From positions 102,296,585-102,360,584 of the forward strand of contig OY821519.1 of assembly GCA_963682025.1 (NCBI GenBank): 64,000 bases of DNA. The letters are read 5' to 3'. Shown in pieces: positions 12,699 to 23,267 of the stretch (within the stretch, counting starts at the first letter, position 1; each line of letters opens with the position of its first letter). The notes under the pieces were generated by a model. It worked only from the letters and a program-made list of their open reading frames with translations, was not told where the DNA came from and ran no database searches. Source of the stretch: Cordilura impudica. Taxonomy: Eukaryota; Arthropoda; Insecta; Diptera; Scathophagidae. The translations under genes were made by a program, and so were the position numbers.

Positions 12699-13334
12699 GG
12701 TGCTTATTATGAGCAACTTTCGATTTTCGATTGTGGTCGAATTAACTGATCGAACGAATTTTCATTTGGTATTATGGCGCACATTCAATAAAATAGCGCT
12801 ATTGTGAATTTCGCTCAATTGGATTATTCACAATAGTACATATTTATCAGCTGTCACTATAAATAAACATTGTTTACAAATTTATTAAAGAAAAAAATAA
12901 TTAATTATGGTTCTATGATCGTCAGATGAAGATGGATGCTTCGTCATGAGAGATGCTTCCGACATTTTGGAAATGGATTCCACTACGTAATAATGCGATG
13001 TTTTAACAAGGGTACCATTTGTTTACAGATTTATAGCAACTTTTTGACTGCAAGGAGGCGTTTATGGAATTGCTGTCTACAACAGATGAACTGCTGCGGT
13101 AATGCACACAAGGCAAATCAATCTCATGAAATTAAAATAATTACAAATTAAATTTTCAATAAGTTTTACAAACTGCCATCCAGCATCGAAAGCAAAATTG
13201 TGTTCGATTGAAAATTCGTTGCACAACGAAATTTTCGACCGTGCTGCCAGCTCATAATACGAATTTGACATTCGATAGTCGATGTTCGATAGCCAGCGAA
13301 GATTGAAGATCGAATGCAACTCATAATAAGGGCC
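12699..13334 (+). mobile_element. MITE family M1, copy 1 (ATT target duplication)
   Basis: A 636-bp element with ends GGTGCTTATTATGAGCAAC and, reversed, GGCCCTTATTATGAGTTGC. The flanks are ATT on both sides. A second copy in the opposite orientation is at 52955-53578. The short length, imperfect inverted ends and 3-bp duplication suggest a PIF/Harbinger-type MITE (inference). Its open frames (for example minus strand 13077-13457) run across the element edge and are not credited. Confidence 0.75.
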
Positions 13335-13901
13335 ATTATCTTCATCAATCCTTTTGCAAGAGTCTAATATATATCTATGGGCCGTAATTTCGGTGAGTTG
13401 GATGGATTCGCATCTCTTGGTACGAAATTGACATTGTTTTTGTTTTGTACTATTCAACAGCCGATTTAATGAAATGATGCTAGATCAGGCCAGAAAACGT
13501 AGATACCTCCATGATGCTTTAGGAATAACATATCGATAGAATCGGCTAAGTAAAAATCTAGTCTTGGTATCTGTGAGGAGCCGCAAAGCACGTATATAAT
13601 GCGGCATTCATACTAGGGAATCCGAACGGGATTTTGAAAATTGATATTCCGGGGATCCGAATAGGACTTTTAATATTGAAATTACGGGGATCCGAACAAA
13701 ATTTTTCAAGATCCCGTGATGGATTTATTTTTAATATACTTTTTATACTCTTTTTTAAATAAAAGATAAATTTTAAAATAATTTATTAGATATCCCAGGA
13801 TTTGAATTTTAAAAATTCCGTATTCCAGGATTTTTTTAAAATAATTTTTCAAATTTAAATAATTCATTTGAAAATTTTTTTATTTATATATTGTTTATCT
13901 A
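13335..13901. other. Unassigned DNA with short GGGGATCCGAA repeats
   Basis: It contains several short degenerate repeats of a phrase like TCCGAACGGGATTTTGAAA (about 13620-13720) and AATTCCGTATTCCAGGA (about 13795-13830). There is no gene. Confidence 0.3.
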
Positions 13902-15148
13902 AAGGGTGATTTTTTAGCTATTATCTTTTTGGCAACACTGGTTTAAACAGCTGACGCACGTTTCGTGTTTTGTTTCATTGTCAAACATCTTCAGTTTGGT
14001 TTATAATTTAACCATGAATCGTCTTACAAACGAACAACGCTTGCAAGTTATTGAATTTTATTATCAAAATGCGTGTTCTGTTAAGAAAGTTCATCGTGCG
14101 CTTCTTCCATTTTATTGTCAGTTTAATCGACCCACTGAAGCGGCTATTCGGGCTATTGTAACTAAATTTCGCACCAAATTTACATTGTTGGACATTAAAC
14201 CACCAACACGCTTACGTAGAGTGAGAACTGAAGAAAATATCACAGCTGTATCGGCCAGCGTTAATGATGACCATCAATTATCGATTCGTCGCCGTTCGCA
14301 GCAATTGGGCCTCTGTTACTCAACAACGTGGAAAATTTTGCGGAAGGATTTAGGTGTGAAGCCTTTCAAAATACAGCTGGTGCAAGAATTGAAGCCGAAC
14401 GACCTACCGCAACGTAGAATTTATGGTGAATGGGCTCTTGGAAAGTTGGCCGAAGATCCACTTTTTTACTGAAAAATTGTGTTCGTACGTAAATAAGCAG
14501 GAGTGAATATCAGCCAGAAGCATTGGAAGAGCTACCAATGCATCCAGAAAAAGTCACAGTTTGGTGCGGTTTATGGGCTGGTGGCATCATTGGACCGTAC
14601 TTCTTCAAAGATGATGCGAATCGTAACGTAACTGTGAATGGTGAGCGCTACCGAGAGATGATATCCAACTTTTTTTTGCCCAAAATGCAAGAGCTTGACT
14701 TGCATGACATGTGGATTCAACAAGACGGTGCCACATGCCACACAGCACGCGCAACAATGGACTTATTGAGAGGCGAGTTCGGTGAACATTTTATTTCACG
14801 TTCGGGACCGGTCAATTGGCCGCCTATATCGTGCGATTTAACGCCTTTAGACTATTTTTTGTGGGGCTATGATAAAGCTCATGTCTATCCCGCTTCAATT
14901 GACGCATTGGAAGACAGCATTTATTCGTGAGATACCGGCCGAAATGTTGGAAAGAGTATGCCAAAATTGGACTAAGCGGGTGGATCATTTGAGGCGCAGT
15001 CACGGTCAACATTTGCATGAAATAATCTTCAAACATTAAATTATATGGACCGTACTATCGATTCAAATAAAGATTTCATGCATTTTTCTGAATTTTATGT
15101 GTTTTTTTTTTTGGAAAACTTTCCTATAGCTCTTAAAAAATCACCCTT
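13902..15148 (+). mobile_element. DD41D mariner element 1 (defective), 1247 bp
   Basis: Ends AAGGGTGATTTTTTAG and, reversed, AAGGGTGATTTTTTAAGAG; flanked by TA on both sides (13900-13901 and 15149-15150), as expected for the IS630/Tc1/mariner superfamily. It contains the broken transposase gene 14013-15039. Confidence 0.88.
14013..15039 (+). pseudogene. DD41D mariner transposase, broken
   Basis: From ATG at 14013 it reads like the intact protein of element 2 for about 150 residues (MNRLTNEQRL start, paired-type DNA-binding region). A deletion and stop near 14470 remove the segment that should hold the first catalytic Asp. The frame resumes at about 14523, with the second Asp in IQQDGATCHTA and the third in CDLTPLDYFLWG, 41 residues apart. 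A further deletion after about 14885 shifts the frame again before the C-terminal HLHEIIFKH. It cannot encode an active enzyme. Other members of the superfamily have DD34D or DD34E; the DD41D spacing is that of rosa-type mariners described in tephritid flies (known). Confidence 0.9.
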
Positions 15149-15159
15149 TATATATAAAT

Positions 15160-15840
15160 ATATAAAGCGAATATATGTATGCTTGTTTGTTTGTAGCATA
15201 TAGGAGGCTAAACTATTGGACCAAGCTTCCTAAAATTTTACAGTCTACTTAGTGGGCGTGGTACCTAGCATACAAAGTGAATTTTTAATATCATATATAT
15301 TGAGTACTATAACAGTACTAATGTTAGTAGCCATGCCTATCGGATAAGTGGGCGTGGCAAAGTAATTCAATATCATATATCTCGAATACTATGAAAGACT
15401 TAGCTTTGAAAATTTTCTGAGTCTATCAATTATTAATGGGAGTAGTCCCCGACAAAAAATGGGCGGCACAAGATCAATGGGCGTGGTACCTCCCATACAA
15501 ATTAAATATTAAATATCATTTATCTGGACTACTGTAATAATGAGAGCCTCGGGACTTTGGGGGGCCATAAGTTATTCATGTGATTAGTTGAACAAAGAAA
15601 GGGCACGATCGGAGCAATGGGCGTGGCACCATCCATACAAAGTAAATATATATCATATAAAAGGGATAGCCTTGACACTATGTACGAATGCATCATATAT
15701 TAATGTGAGCAGTCAGATAAAAAATGGGCGGGATAAATTTCGTGGGCGTGGCATCTCCCATACAAAAATTATGAAGTACTATAAGAGCGAAAGAGTTGAA
15801 ACTTTTCAGAAGTACATTAATTACCAATGTAAGTAACCGC
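15160..15840 (+). repeat. Irregular array with recurring GGGCGTGG box
   Basis: The phrase GTGGGCGTGGNA, or close variants, recurs at about 15254, 15349, 15479, 15618 and 15744, each followed by a CATACAAA phrase and a TATCATATAT phrase. Spacing is 95-139 bp. It looks like a diverged tandem repeat. The GGGCGTGG core resembles a Kruppel-like factor site, but function is unknown. Confidence 0.5.
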
Positions 15841-18469
15841 CAAACCGAAAATCGCGAAAAACAAAAAACACAAATCTTCAAAATCAAAAATCGGCAAAAA
15901 CAAAAAGCGCCAAAATCAAAAATCGCGAAATAATATTCTAAATTCAAGGCTTTAAGTGTCGCCCAATTTAATTTGGAAAATCCATGTTTTTCTCATGCTC
16001 TTTTTTGCTCCGAATGAAAAAACATAAAATGTTGTATATTAGCAAGCATAGAAATAAAAAAAAAATATAAATTAAATAAGACAAAATGTTGTAATTAATT
16101 GTACAAGGCAAACCTCGAAGCACGACAGAGCAAACCAAACCAAAATTAAAACTTTTAAAGAAAATAAAATACAAATAAGAATAATAATTTATTTCGACAT
16201 TTTGTTTGAATATGACCAGAAAATGTAATTTTATAATACATAAAATATTTACAGATGATTTAATTCAACTACGCAACAAATATTTCATTGTTTTAAAAAA
16301 TGACTTAGGAATATTATTGCATAACCTCTTTTACTTTCCTGGCAGGAGTCCGGCGGAAGCAACTCTCACATTCGATGTTTTTCGGTAAAATTGTTGAAAG
16401 ATATTTATACGCCACCGTCAAATTGTAAAGTTGCTGTCTCCGGAAACAAATAGATGAATTTCTTTATATTTACAATATTTAATGTCATCTGTAACGTAGT
16501 TGACAGACTTGAAAGCGCTTTTGACTTTTTGTATAGCTTTATTTAATTTATTTTCTATAGAAATTGTTTCCCCAAATACAATGTCGGAATGGATATCACT
16601 GATTTATTCAATCGATTAAGCATGTACAGCATTACTTTCGAAATATAAAATTTCTTATTAAAAAAGTCGAAAATCTCGAAATATCTGTATAAAAAATACC
16701 TGAATTTCGGTATTTATCCATCCCGGTATTTTTGGGGAACGGCAGTTCTTATTCATACTTGTTGATGAAATTACGTTTGCTTTTAGTATTTTATACGATT
16801 TGAGACCTGGCTCCTCTGGAGCAATTAATTTTTTAAGCTGCTTTTCTCCCCGAAATATTTGGTTTTTTTTTTAAGTACCAAAAGTACCACTTCCCGGGAT
16901 TCTATTAATAGTTCTGTTCGTAGTTTATTACAAGTTTTAATAATCCGGAAAGCTTTTGCCTCATAAGCAGTTATTCTAAAATCCCGTTTTGGATTTTTAT
17001 TAAAAATTCCAATGTTTTTATTTTCACGTACTTTTCCTTCACAATTCATTTTAAAGTAAAATGATTATTAAATATGGATTAAATATTGAAAGAATAACAG
17101 AATTCCAAAAAAATAATAACGAGAGAATATGTATGTTATAGTTTTTTTTCGTGTGCGCACCTTAATTTCAAATATTTTTTATTAACCTTTGATATGTCTT
17201 GAGATTATGTCGTTTTACAATACATTTATTTTTTAATTTTCTTTTGTTTTATGGTTAAAATAAATAGAGAGATGTTTACAACATTAAAAATAAATAAAAA
17301 AATAATTATATGAACACAAAAATAGCACTGAGATTCATTTCAGAACTAACAAGCCATTTTTGAATGTTACAGTTCCCAAATCGAGCATTATACAATTCTA
17401 AACATTTTATCAATAGCAAGGTTAAATTTTATATCTTGCATTGTCATATAATGTTCTTTGTTAATAGATGTTTGTTGGGTATGTACTTATATATAGACAC
17501 AAATGTCTAAAACAAATAACAATAAATATCTCCATGCTGCCAGTGCTTTGTTTTCAATATCATTTCTGACTGGGTAGTAACTAATAAATGAAATAACACG
17601 GTCCACAAACAAAACAAAATTTAATATTTTTGGACCACGGATTGGAGTATAAACAAGTATTTTAACATATTTTGGATTTATTCGAGTAAAGAAACTTGAC
17701 GATCGTGAAAAAAGTTAATAACCCTAATTAACGATCATGGAGTCTACTGCAAATGCTTAAATAATGCTTATTAGAGATAAACGTTGGTAGAATAAGTCGA
17801 TGATGGAAACTCTATAACACAGGAATTAATTGTGTTTTGAAGCTATACATAACTCTATCACAGACAATTGCTATTGATCGATTTTGCTACAAGTAAGGAG
17901 CATCATCATTCGCGACGGAAGGTGAAAAAATATTCAAAAGTAACCTGCAGATTTGTAAATATGGATAACAAGAAATTTATTAGCACAAAGAAATATTAAA
18001 TAAAGAAATTTCAGATGATATTATTAAGAAACGTCAGTAACCAATGGATTGAAAGTCATCCGGTGCGTTGGATATAGATACCCGCATTTAGTGATGAAAG
18101 CAATGTTGATCCAGTTGGTTATTAAAGACAGCGCTTAATATTCCTGTGATGATGAGATTTTAATTTTTTACTTCAATTTTGATTATTTTTTTTTTGACTT
18201 TCTGTCTGTTATTATTAAATTAATAAAAATGTAATGAATATTTTTTTACAAAACGGCAGATTATGGCACGTAATTTAATTTTTTACCCAAAAGGAAGTAT
18301 AACGAATTGTAAAAATGCAAATTGAAAAAACAAATTAAACAAAAAAGGGGGCGAGTTATTACGTCGTAACTAAGACCTAGCACGTGAAAGTGAAAATTTT
18401 AAATATTTAATTGAATTAAATGAAATAGTGATTGAATTAAAACTGCGGAGATTTTAATTGGTCACCACA
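15841..18469. other. No recognisable feature
   Basis: Low-complexity A-rich repeats of an AAATCGCGAAAAAC type lie at 15840-15930. Otherwise it is AT-rich single-copy-looking sequence with only short open frames, none resembling a known protein. Confidence 0.35.
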
Positions 18470-19340
18470 TTATTTCCTAACACATAATTGGGAAAAGCGA
18501 TCAAGCAGTAGCAAAGAAACTCAAAGTATCGCGTCGAACCGTGTATTGCAAAAAAAAAAAAAAAAACAAAGAGGATGGGGCAATTGCGAATAAAAATCGA
18601 AGCATAAACGACAAGTAAACAAAATCTATTGCTTAACAGATTCAGAAAGAGTCGCCAACAGAAACAGCAGCCGAAGATGCAGTAAGTATGACTGCAGTGA
18701 AACGACGCCTTAAAAGAAAAAGATTAGAGTGGGTTAAAATATGAAAACTGTGCATTCAACGATTGTTGCAACGTCTTTTGTTCCAATGAAACGAAGTTTG
18801 AAGTGTTCGGCTCCGAGATGGAGTTTTTGTGAAACGCTCAACTGGACAACGTGCGTTAGATGCATGCCCGAGAAGGTTCTGTAATGGTTTGGAGTTGCTT
18901 TGCTGGCGCAAATGTTGGAGAGTTATGCAGAATAGAAGGAATAATCGATAAAACCAAGTATAAAACTATCCTGAAAGATCGTGTCATCGTCACTGGATAA
19001 AGAGTTGTGGGTCGGAAGTTCGAATTTTATCAAGATAATTACCCAAAACTTACAGCAAAAATTTGTAAACAGCATTTAGAGAACAAAGAAGCAGCTGGCA
19101 CCTGTAAAGCTAGGAATGGCCGCCACAGTCACCTAATCTAAATCCTATACAGTTAAATGAGATGAATTGGTCAAGAAGGCTCAAACTACTTCTCCTACAT
19201 CTAAGGAAGACCTGTGGAATAACCTGCAGAAGCATTGAACTAGATCACTCCAGAAAGTTTGAAATAATTGATACAAAGGATGCCAAGACTATGTCGTGAA
19301 ATTATACGAAATGGAAATGGTTGGATATGAGAAATAATAT
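18470..19340 (+). pseudogene. Tc1-like transposase, heavily decayed
   Basis: Pieces in several frames match a Tc1-type transposase in order: a helix-turn-helix phrase (VAKKLKVSRRTVY) near 18510; VMVWSCFAGA near 18880; the second catalytic Asp in FYQDNYPK near 19030; and the C-terminal phrase TSPTSKEDLWNNLQKH near 19200. Frameshifts, stops and an A17 run break it throughout. No terminal repeats were identified. Confidence 0.75.
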
Positions 19341-20694
19341 AGTTATACAGTTAGAAAAAAACAGAGCCTCGACATAGAAATACCAGGTTTATTAAATATT
19401 CTTAAAGTTAGGATTACAAAAAAAAAAAAAAACGTAACTAGTAAATTTACATATACGTTTATTTAAAACATTTCTACTATTTTTACTAAAATTGTGTTAT
19501 TTTTAACTTTATGTTTCTCCCTTAAACGCAATCTAATCTATCGAGAATTGCTATTGATGTGGCAATTAAAATTTATTAGATAAAAGAAAATGTTCCGAAA
19601 TAGACAAAAAAAATTTAACGCAAATATAAATTCTGTTTATTGTTTTTAGTTCGCCATTATTCATATCTATCATTAGCACAAGGGTGGATTACTCAATACT
19701 AAGTAAAACCTTTTCTAACGCGTAGTGGGAATTCTTTTCATTTTATTGCTTCCATTAAAATTCAGATGAGCCATAAAGTAGAACATAATTATATTACTAG
19801 CCTATGTTATATTCTTACAGCTGATCCAAATTGCTTAAAACACCGGGATAGTCGTCTCAATTTCGCAAAGGGTCACATTAACAAAAATTAATGTTAATGT
19901 TTTGGATCCGATGGGCGATCCTATGTCTGGTGAAAACTTGTACAGAAATGGGCCTGTATGTCAGCAAAAATTTAAATATGATTTTTGAATTAAATAGGGT
20001 AATCAATAACCAATGCGACTATATCTGCTACTTACAACCATGTTATATAAGCAGATAATTTCCACTTGTCTTTTTTCATTACTTTCATATATATTGTTCT
20101 TAAAATAACCATCATGTGTTCGTGTTTTTTAACCTTTCTTCTCTCTGGATTCTGATTTTGGTTCGAACACAATGAATAAAATTGTTTAACTTAATGTCCC
20201 AAAAATTTCAGTGTATACGACGCACTGGAGTTGCTTTTCTGCAATTAGTATCTTGCTTTTTTTATTAGCGGCGCCACTTTTGCTAAAAGTTCTTCAAAAG
20301 TTCAGAAGAAACATCTTATTCGTTCAATAAGTTTTCCTGTCCTAGTTTTTCTCGATTAAGGTACCACTTTTTACACCAGAATGCTCTTTTTATTCTTCTT
20401 TGTATTCTTCGTCTTTTTATTGCTATAGCAAGCAGAATAAAAGCGCACAATTTTCTTTTCAACATAATTTAGAAAATTTAAATAAATTTAATAATAATCA
20501 CTAATAAAAATCTTTACAAAAATTCATCATATTATAAAAAAAATATTTTTAAGCGTTTTTTGTTACTAACCTTACATTATTATTAAACCACTCATGTTGC
20601 AATATTTATAATAATATATTATTATTAAATTTTTCGATTATTTTTAGTAGTTACCTCAAATAACTTAGTTGAAAATTTGAACTAATAATATGAA
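19341..20694. other. No recognisable feature
   Basis: AT-rich sequence with no convincing open frame or repeat boundary. An oligo-A run lies at about 19420. Confidence 0.35.
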
Positions 20695-21063
20695 CTAGCA
20701 GATTCGAGCGCTCGAAATTAGAGTGCAAATTCTAGGAAATTTTATTTTTTCATTTAATAAAGACCCTAAAGGTATGCTTCACAATTCAACTCATTTTAAA
20801 TGAAGAAAACAAACTCAACAAATTAACACAGACCCATTAACAAAATTAATAAACACACACATAGCATTGTATAATTTTATGTATGTGTTAGTAACAACTT
20901 TAAACGATCATAACTCCAAAAAAATGTTCCAGACGACGAAAATTTGTAAATCTGGAAAACAGCTAAAAAGAAATACCTTTCAAATGATCAATTTTTTGTC
21001 CAAATCGGGGTAAAACTGTGAAACTTACATCGGTCATAAGAAATCGCCTATTAATATTATAGA
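20695..21063 (-). mobile_element. Helitron family A, copy 2
   Basis: An uninterrupted 369-bp copy. CTAG lies at its minus-strand 3' end (20695-20698), preceded by the hairpin region GAGCGCTCGAAATTAGAGTGC; the 5' end TCTATAATATTAATAGGCG is at 21063. The flanking base beyond each end is A or T as Helitrons require. Confidence 0.8.
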
Positions 21064-21641
21064 TATGCATATAATGTTGTTCCAAAAACCTTTACGATAT
21101 TTTAACTTTTGTATTAGAAAAAAAATGTTTTAATTAAAGTTAATTGTGGTAAACTAGATTTACTTGTTATTTAACTTATTGTTTATAATCACTTATTTAT
21201 AAAATTTTGTTATAATTTTATCTTTTTTTTTAGCATAATAACAATTTTCAGCACTTTTTTCTGTTGTTAGTGAATCGCGCAAACGGTAGATACTCCTCAG
21301 AATGATGAATGAAGAATTTTTTATTCAAATAACTTAATATAATATGTTGTTGCCAGCTGGCCTTGCTTTTTAATATAATGTCTCAAGAAGAAGCAGGTCG
21401 CATCAAAATATCAAAATTTTATGATATTTGTCCAGTACAAAAAAAAAATGATTTTGCTTTGGTCTCAAAGCAAATCCCAATCATTGGCACACACACTGAG
21501 TGAGACTGAGACTAGACCAACCATTGATTTTGGTTCGAATACAATGAATAAAATAGTTTAACTTAATATCCGAAAGTTTAAAAGAGAATTAAAAACAGTT
21601 TCAGAGAGAAAAATTTTATCGTGTGAACCGGGTCAAATAAG

Positions 21642-22081
21642 CTGCATGAAACATATAGACGACAGCGGCTACACGACTTCAACCTGTCAAAAATAAAATA
21701 CACACGTTTATATGAAAACGATTATTTTGACACCAACACAGCTGCACGGCTACACTTTGTTGGCTACAAAACAAAAATAGGGTTGACAATATAACAAAAT
21801 ATGTAAAAGAAATTAGTGCTATGAAATACATTAATAATCAAATAGATTTATTTATTTATTTTTACGTTATAATGCATTATAAATAAGTAATTGTATATTT
21901 AAGTTGAGTTTGTATAGAATCATGATGCATGTTCTTCTATTTTAATGAAGTAAAAAAAATATTGGCACTACTAAAATAAAAATGCATTTGTATAAAAACA
22001 GCTGTTTATATTATTGTTATATGTTGCTGTCGTTTTCGAAAAATTAAAGTGTAGCTGCAGTCGTCTATGTGTTTCATGCAT
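21642..22081. mobile_element. MITE candidate M2, about 440 bp
   Basis: Inverted ends of about 33 bp: TGCATGAAACATATAGACGA continuing to GCGGCTACAC on the left, and its near-complement ending at about 22080 on the right. There is no coding content. The superfamily cannot be decided; AGC lies outside both ends and may be a duplication. Confidence 0.6.
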
Positions 22082-22124
22082 GAGCCATGGCACGGTGCAT
22101 TGTATGCATTCAATTTAAACAATA

Positions 22125-22508
22125 CTAGAAGACCACTGCTGCTCCACAGCATTATATTATATTATATTAATTTTTATAATATAATAACAAAATTTGCCAA
22201 GAGAAGTTAACGTACAGTAATGACAAAATATGCCAAGAGAAGTTAACGTACAGTAATGCCAAAATATGCCAAGATAAGTTAACGTACAGTAAAAGTAAAG
22301 TTGATTCTCCACGCATAACTTTCCTCAAACCCAACGAATTTAAGCAGTTAATAGCTCAAAAGAAGGAGGTTGATCCACTGAGTGTTCTTAGACCTATGTC
22401 AACAGCCTACGTTAATTAGAACTCTAGTTATAGAGGTGTGAGAGAAGAAAAATATTGAAAAAAATCTTGAATGCAAAGTTTATTCATAAATTCTTTTAAT
22501 ATATAAAA
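22125..22508 (-). mobile_element. Helitron family B, copy 1, carrying a coding-like fragment
   Basis: On the minus strand the 3' end is a hairpin (GCTGTGGAGCAGC), 8 bases, then CTAG followed by T. The 5' end resembles the TCTTATATATTAAAAG seen intact in copy 2 (49231-49693). Between them on the plus strand is an open frame of 74 codons (22195-22419) with three 36-bp repeats. Confidence 0.75.
22195..22419 (+). pseudogene. Captured exon-like fragment with 12-residue repeats
   Basis: From 22195 an open frame runs 74 codons to TAG at 22417-22419. The first 36 codons are three 12-residue units of the type CQEKLTYSNAKI. A unique C-terminal part follows, with phrases ITFLKPNEFKQL, VDPLSVLRP and STAYVN just before the stop. 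There is no ATG or upstream coding sequence, so this looks like the last exon of a host gene picked up by the Helitron and then expanded. I do not recognise the source protein. The relative in copy 2 has extra duplications and an in-frame stop. Confidence 0.45.
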
Positions 22509-23267
22509 TTTAAATGTAAACCACAGGAATATATGTTATGAAGTCACCAACTGACACATAGACAAGATAATTCAGATTCTAATGTTATTAAAAGCTTGAC
22601 GTTTTGTTTTGCGGTTCCTTTGTTTTCAGCTCGGCAAATTAATTTTGGTTAGCTGTGTACTTGCAATTTTCCAGAGAGTTAGAAAAAATTCGCTCTCAAA
22701 AACATTAATAACAGAAATTTGAAAAAAAATCAGCAAGTTAGTAGAAACAGCTGATTGCTAACACATTCAAAAATGAAGAAACGATTCCAAATCATGTTTC
22801 TCATAAATGCATATTTTTGTGGCAGGAACCCGTTAAAATAATTTAAAAAAATGCAACATGAATCACTCACTTCTTCCATCGTTAAATCGCTTAAGATTAT
22901 TGGTATTGTAAATATTTTTTATTTGCACAAACAAAATTAAACACGTTTTCTTTCACTTGCTAATTCTCACTAAAAATACATACATATATTCTTCACAAAT
23001 AAGTAAGTTCTCAAAAAATTATCTGCCTATAATACTATCTCAATTGTTCTCTATTAACGATAGGTATCTGCAGTAAAATATTCGTAAAATATACACTTGC
23101 TAGAAAAATTATCCGTATAAATAAAATTGAAACTGTGAGACTATTAATGTTTTTAAATTTATTTAAGGTTTATTGCCTTTAACAAATTGTATTCAGGTAA
23201 AAACGTAAAAAGTATCAAATTCATATGAAGATGTGTTCGTGCATTTGAAATATTACCTATTACAAAA
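22509..23267. other. No recognisable feature
   Basis: AT-rich sequence between a Helitron and a truncated LINE; no open frame of interest. Confidence 0.35.

Noticed and set aside
13077..13457. A 126-codon minus-strand frame overlapping the M1 MITE
   Set aside because: It crosses the MITE boundary at 13334 into unrelated DNA, so it cannot be an ancestral gene.
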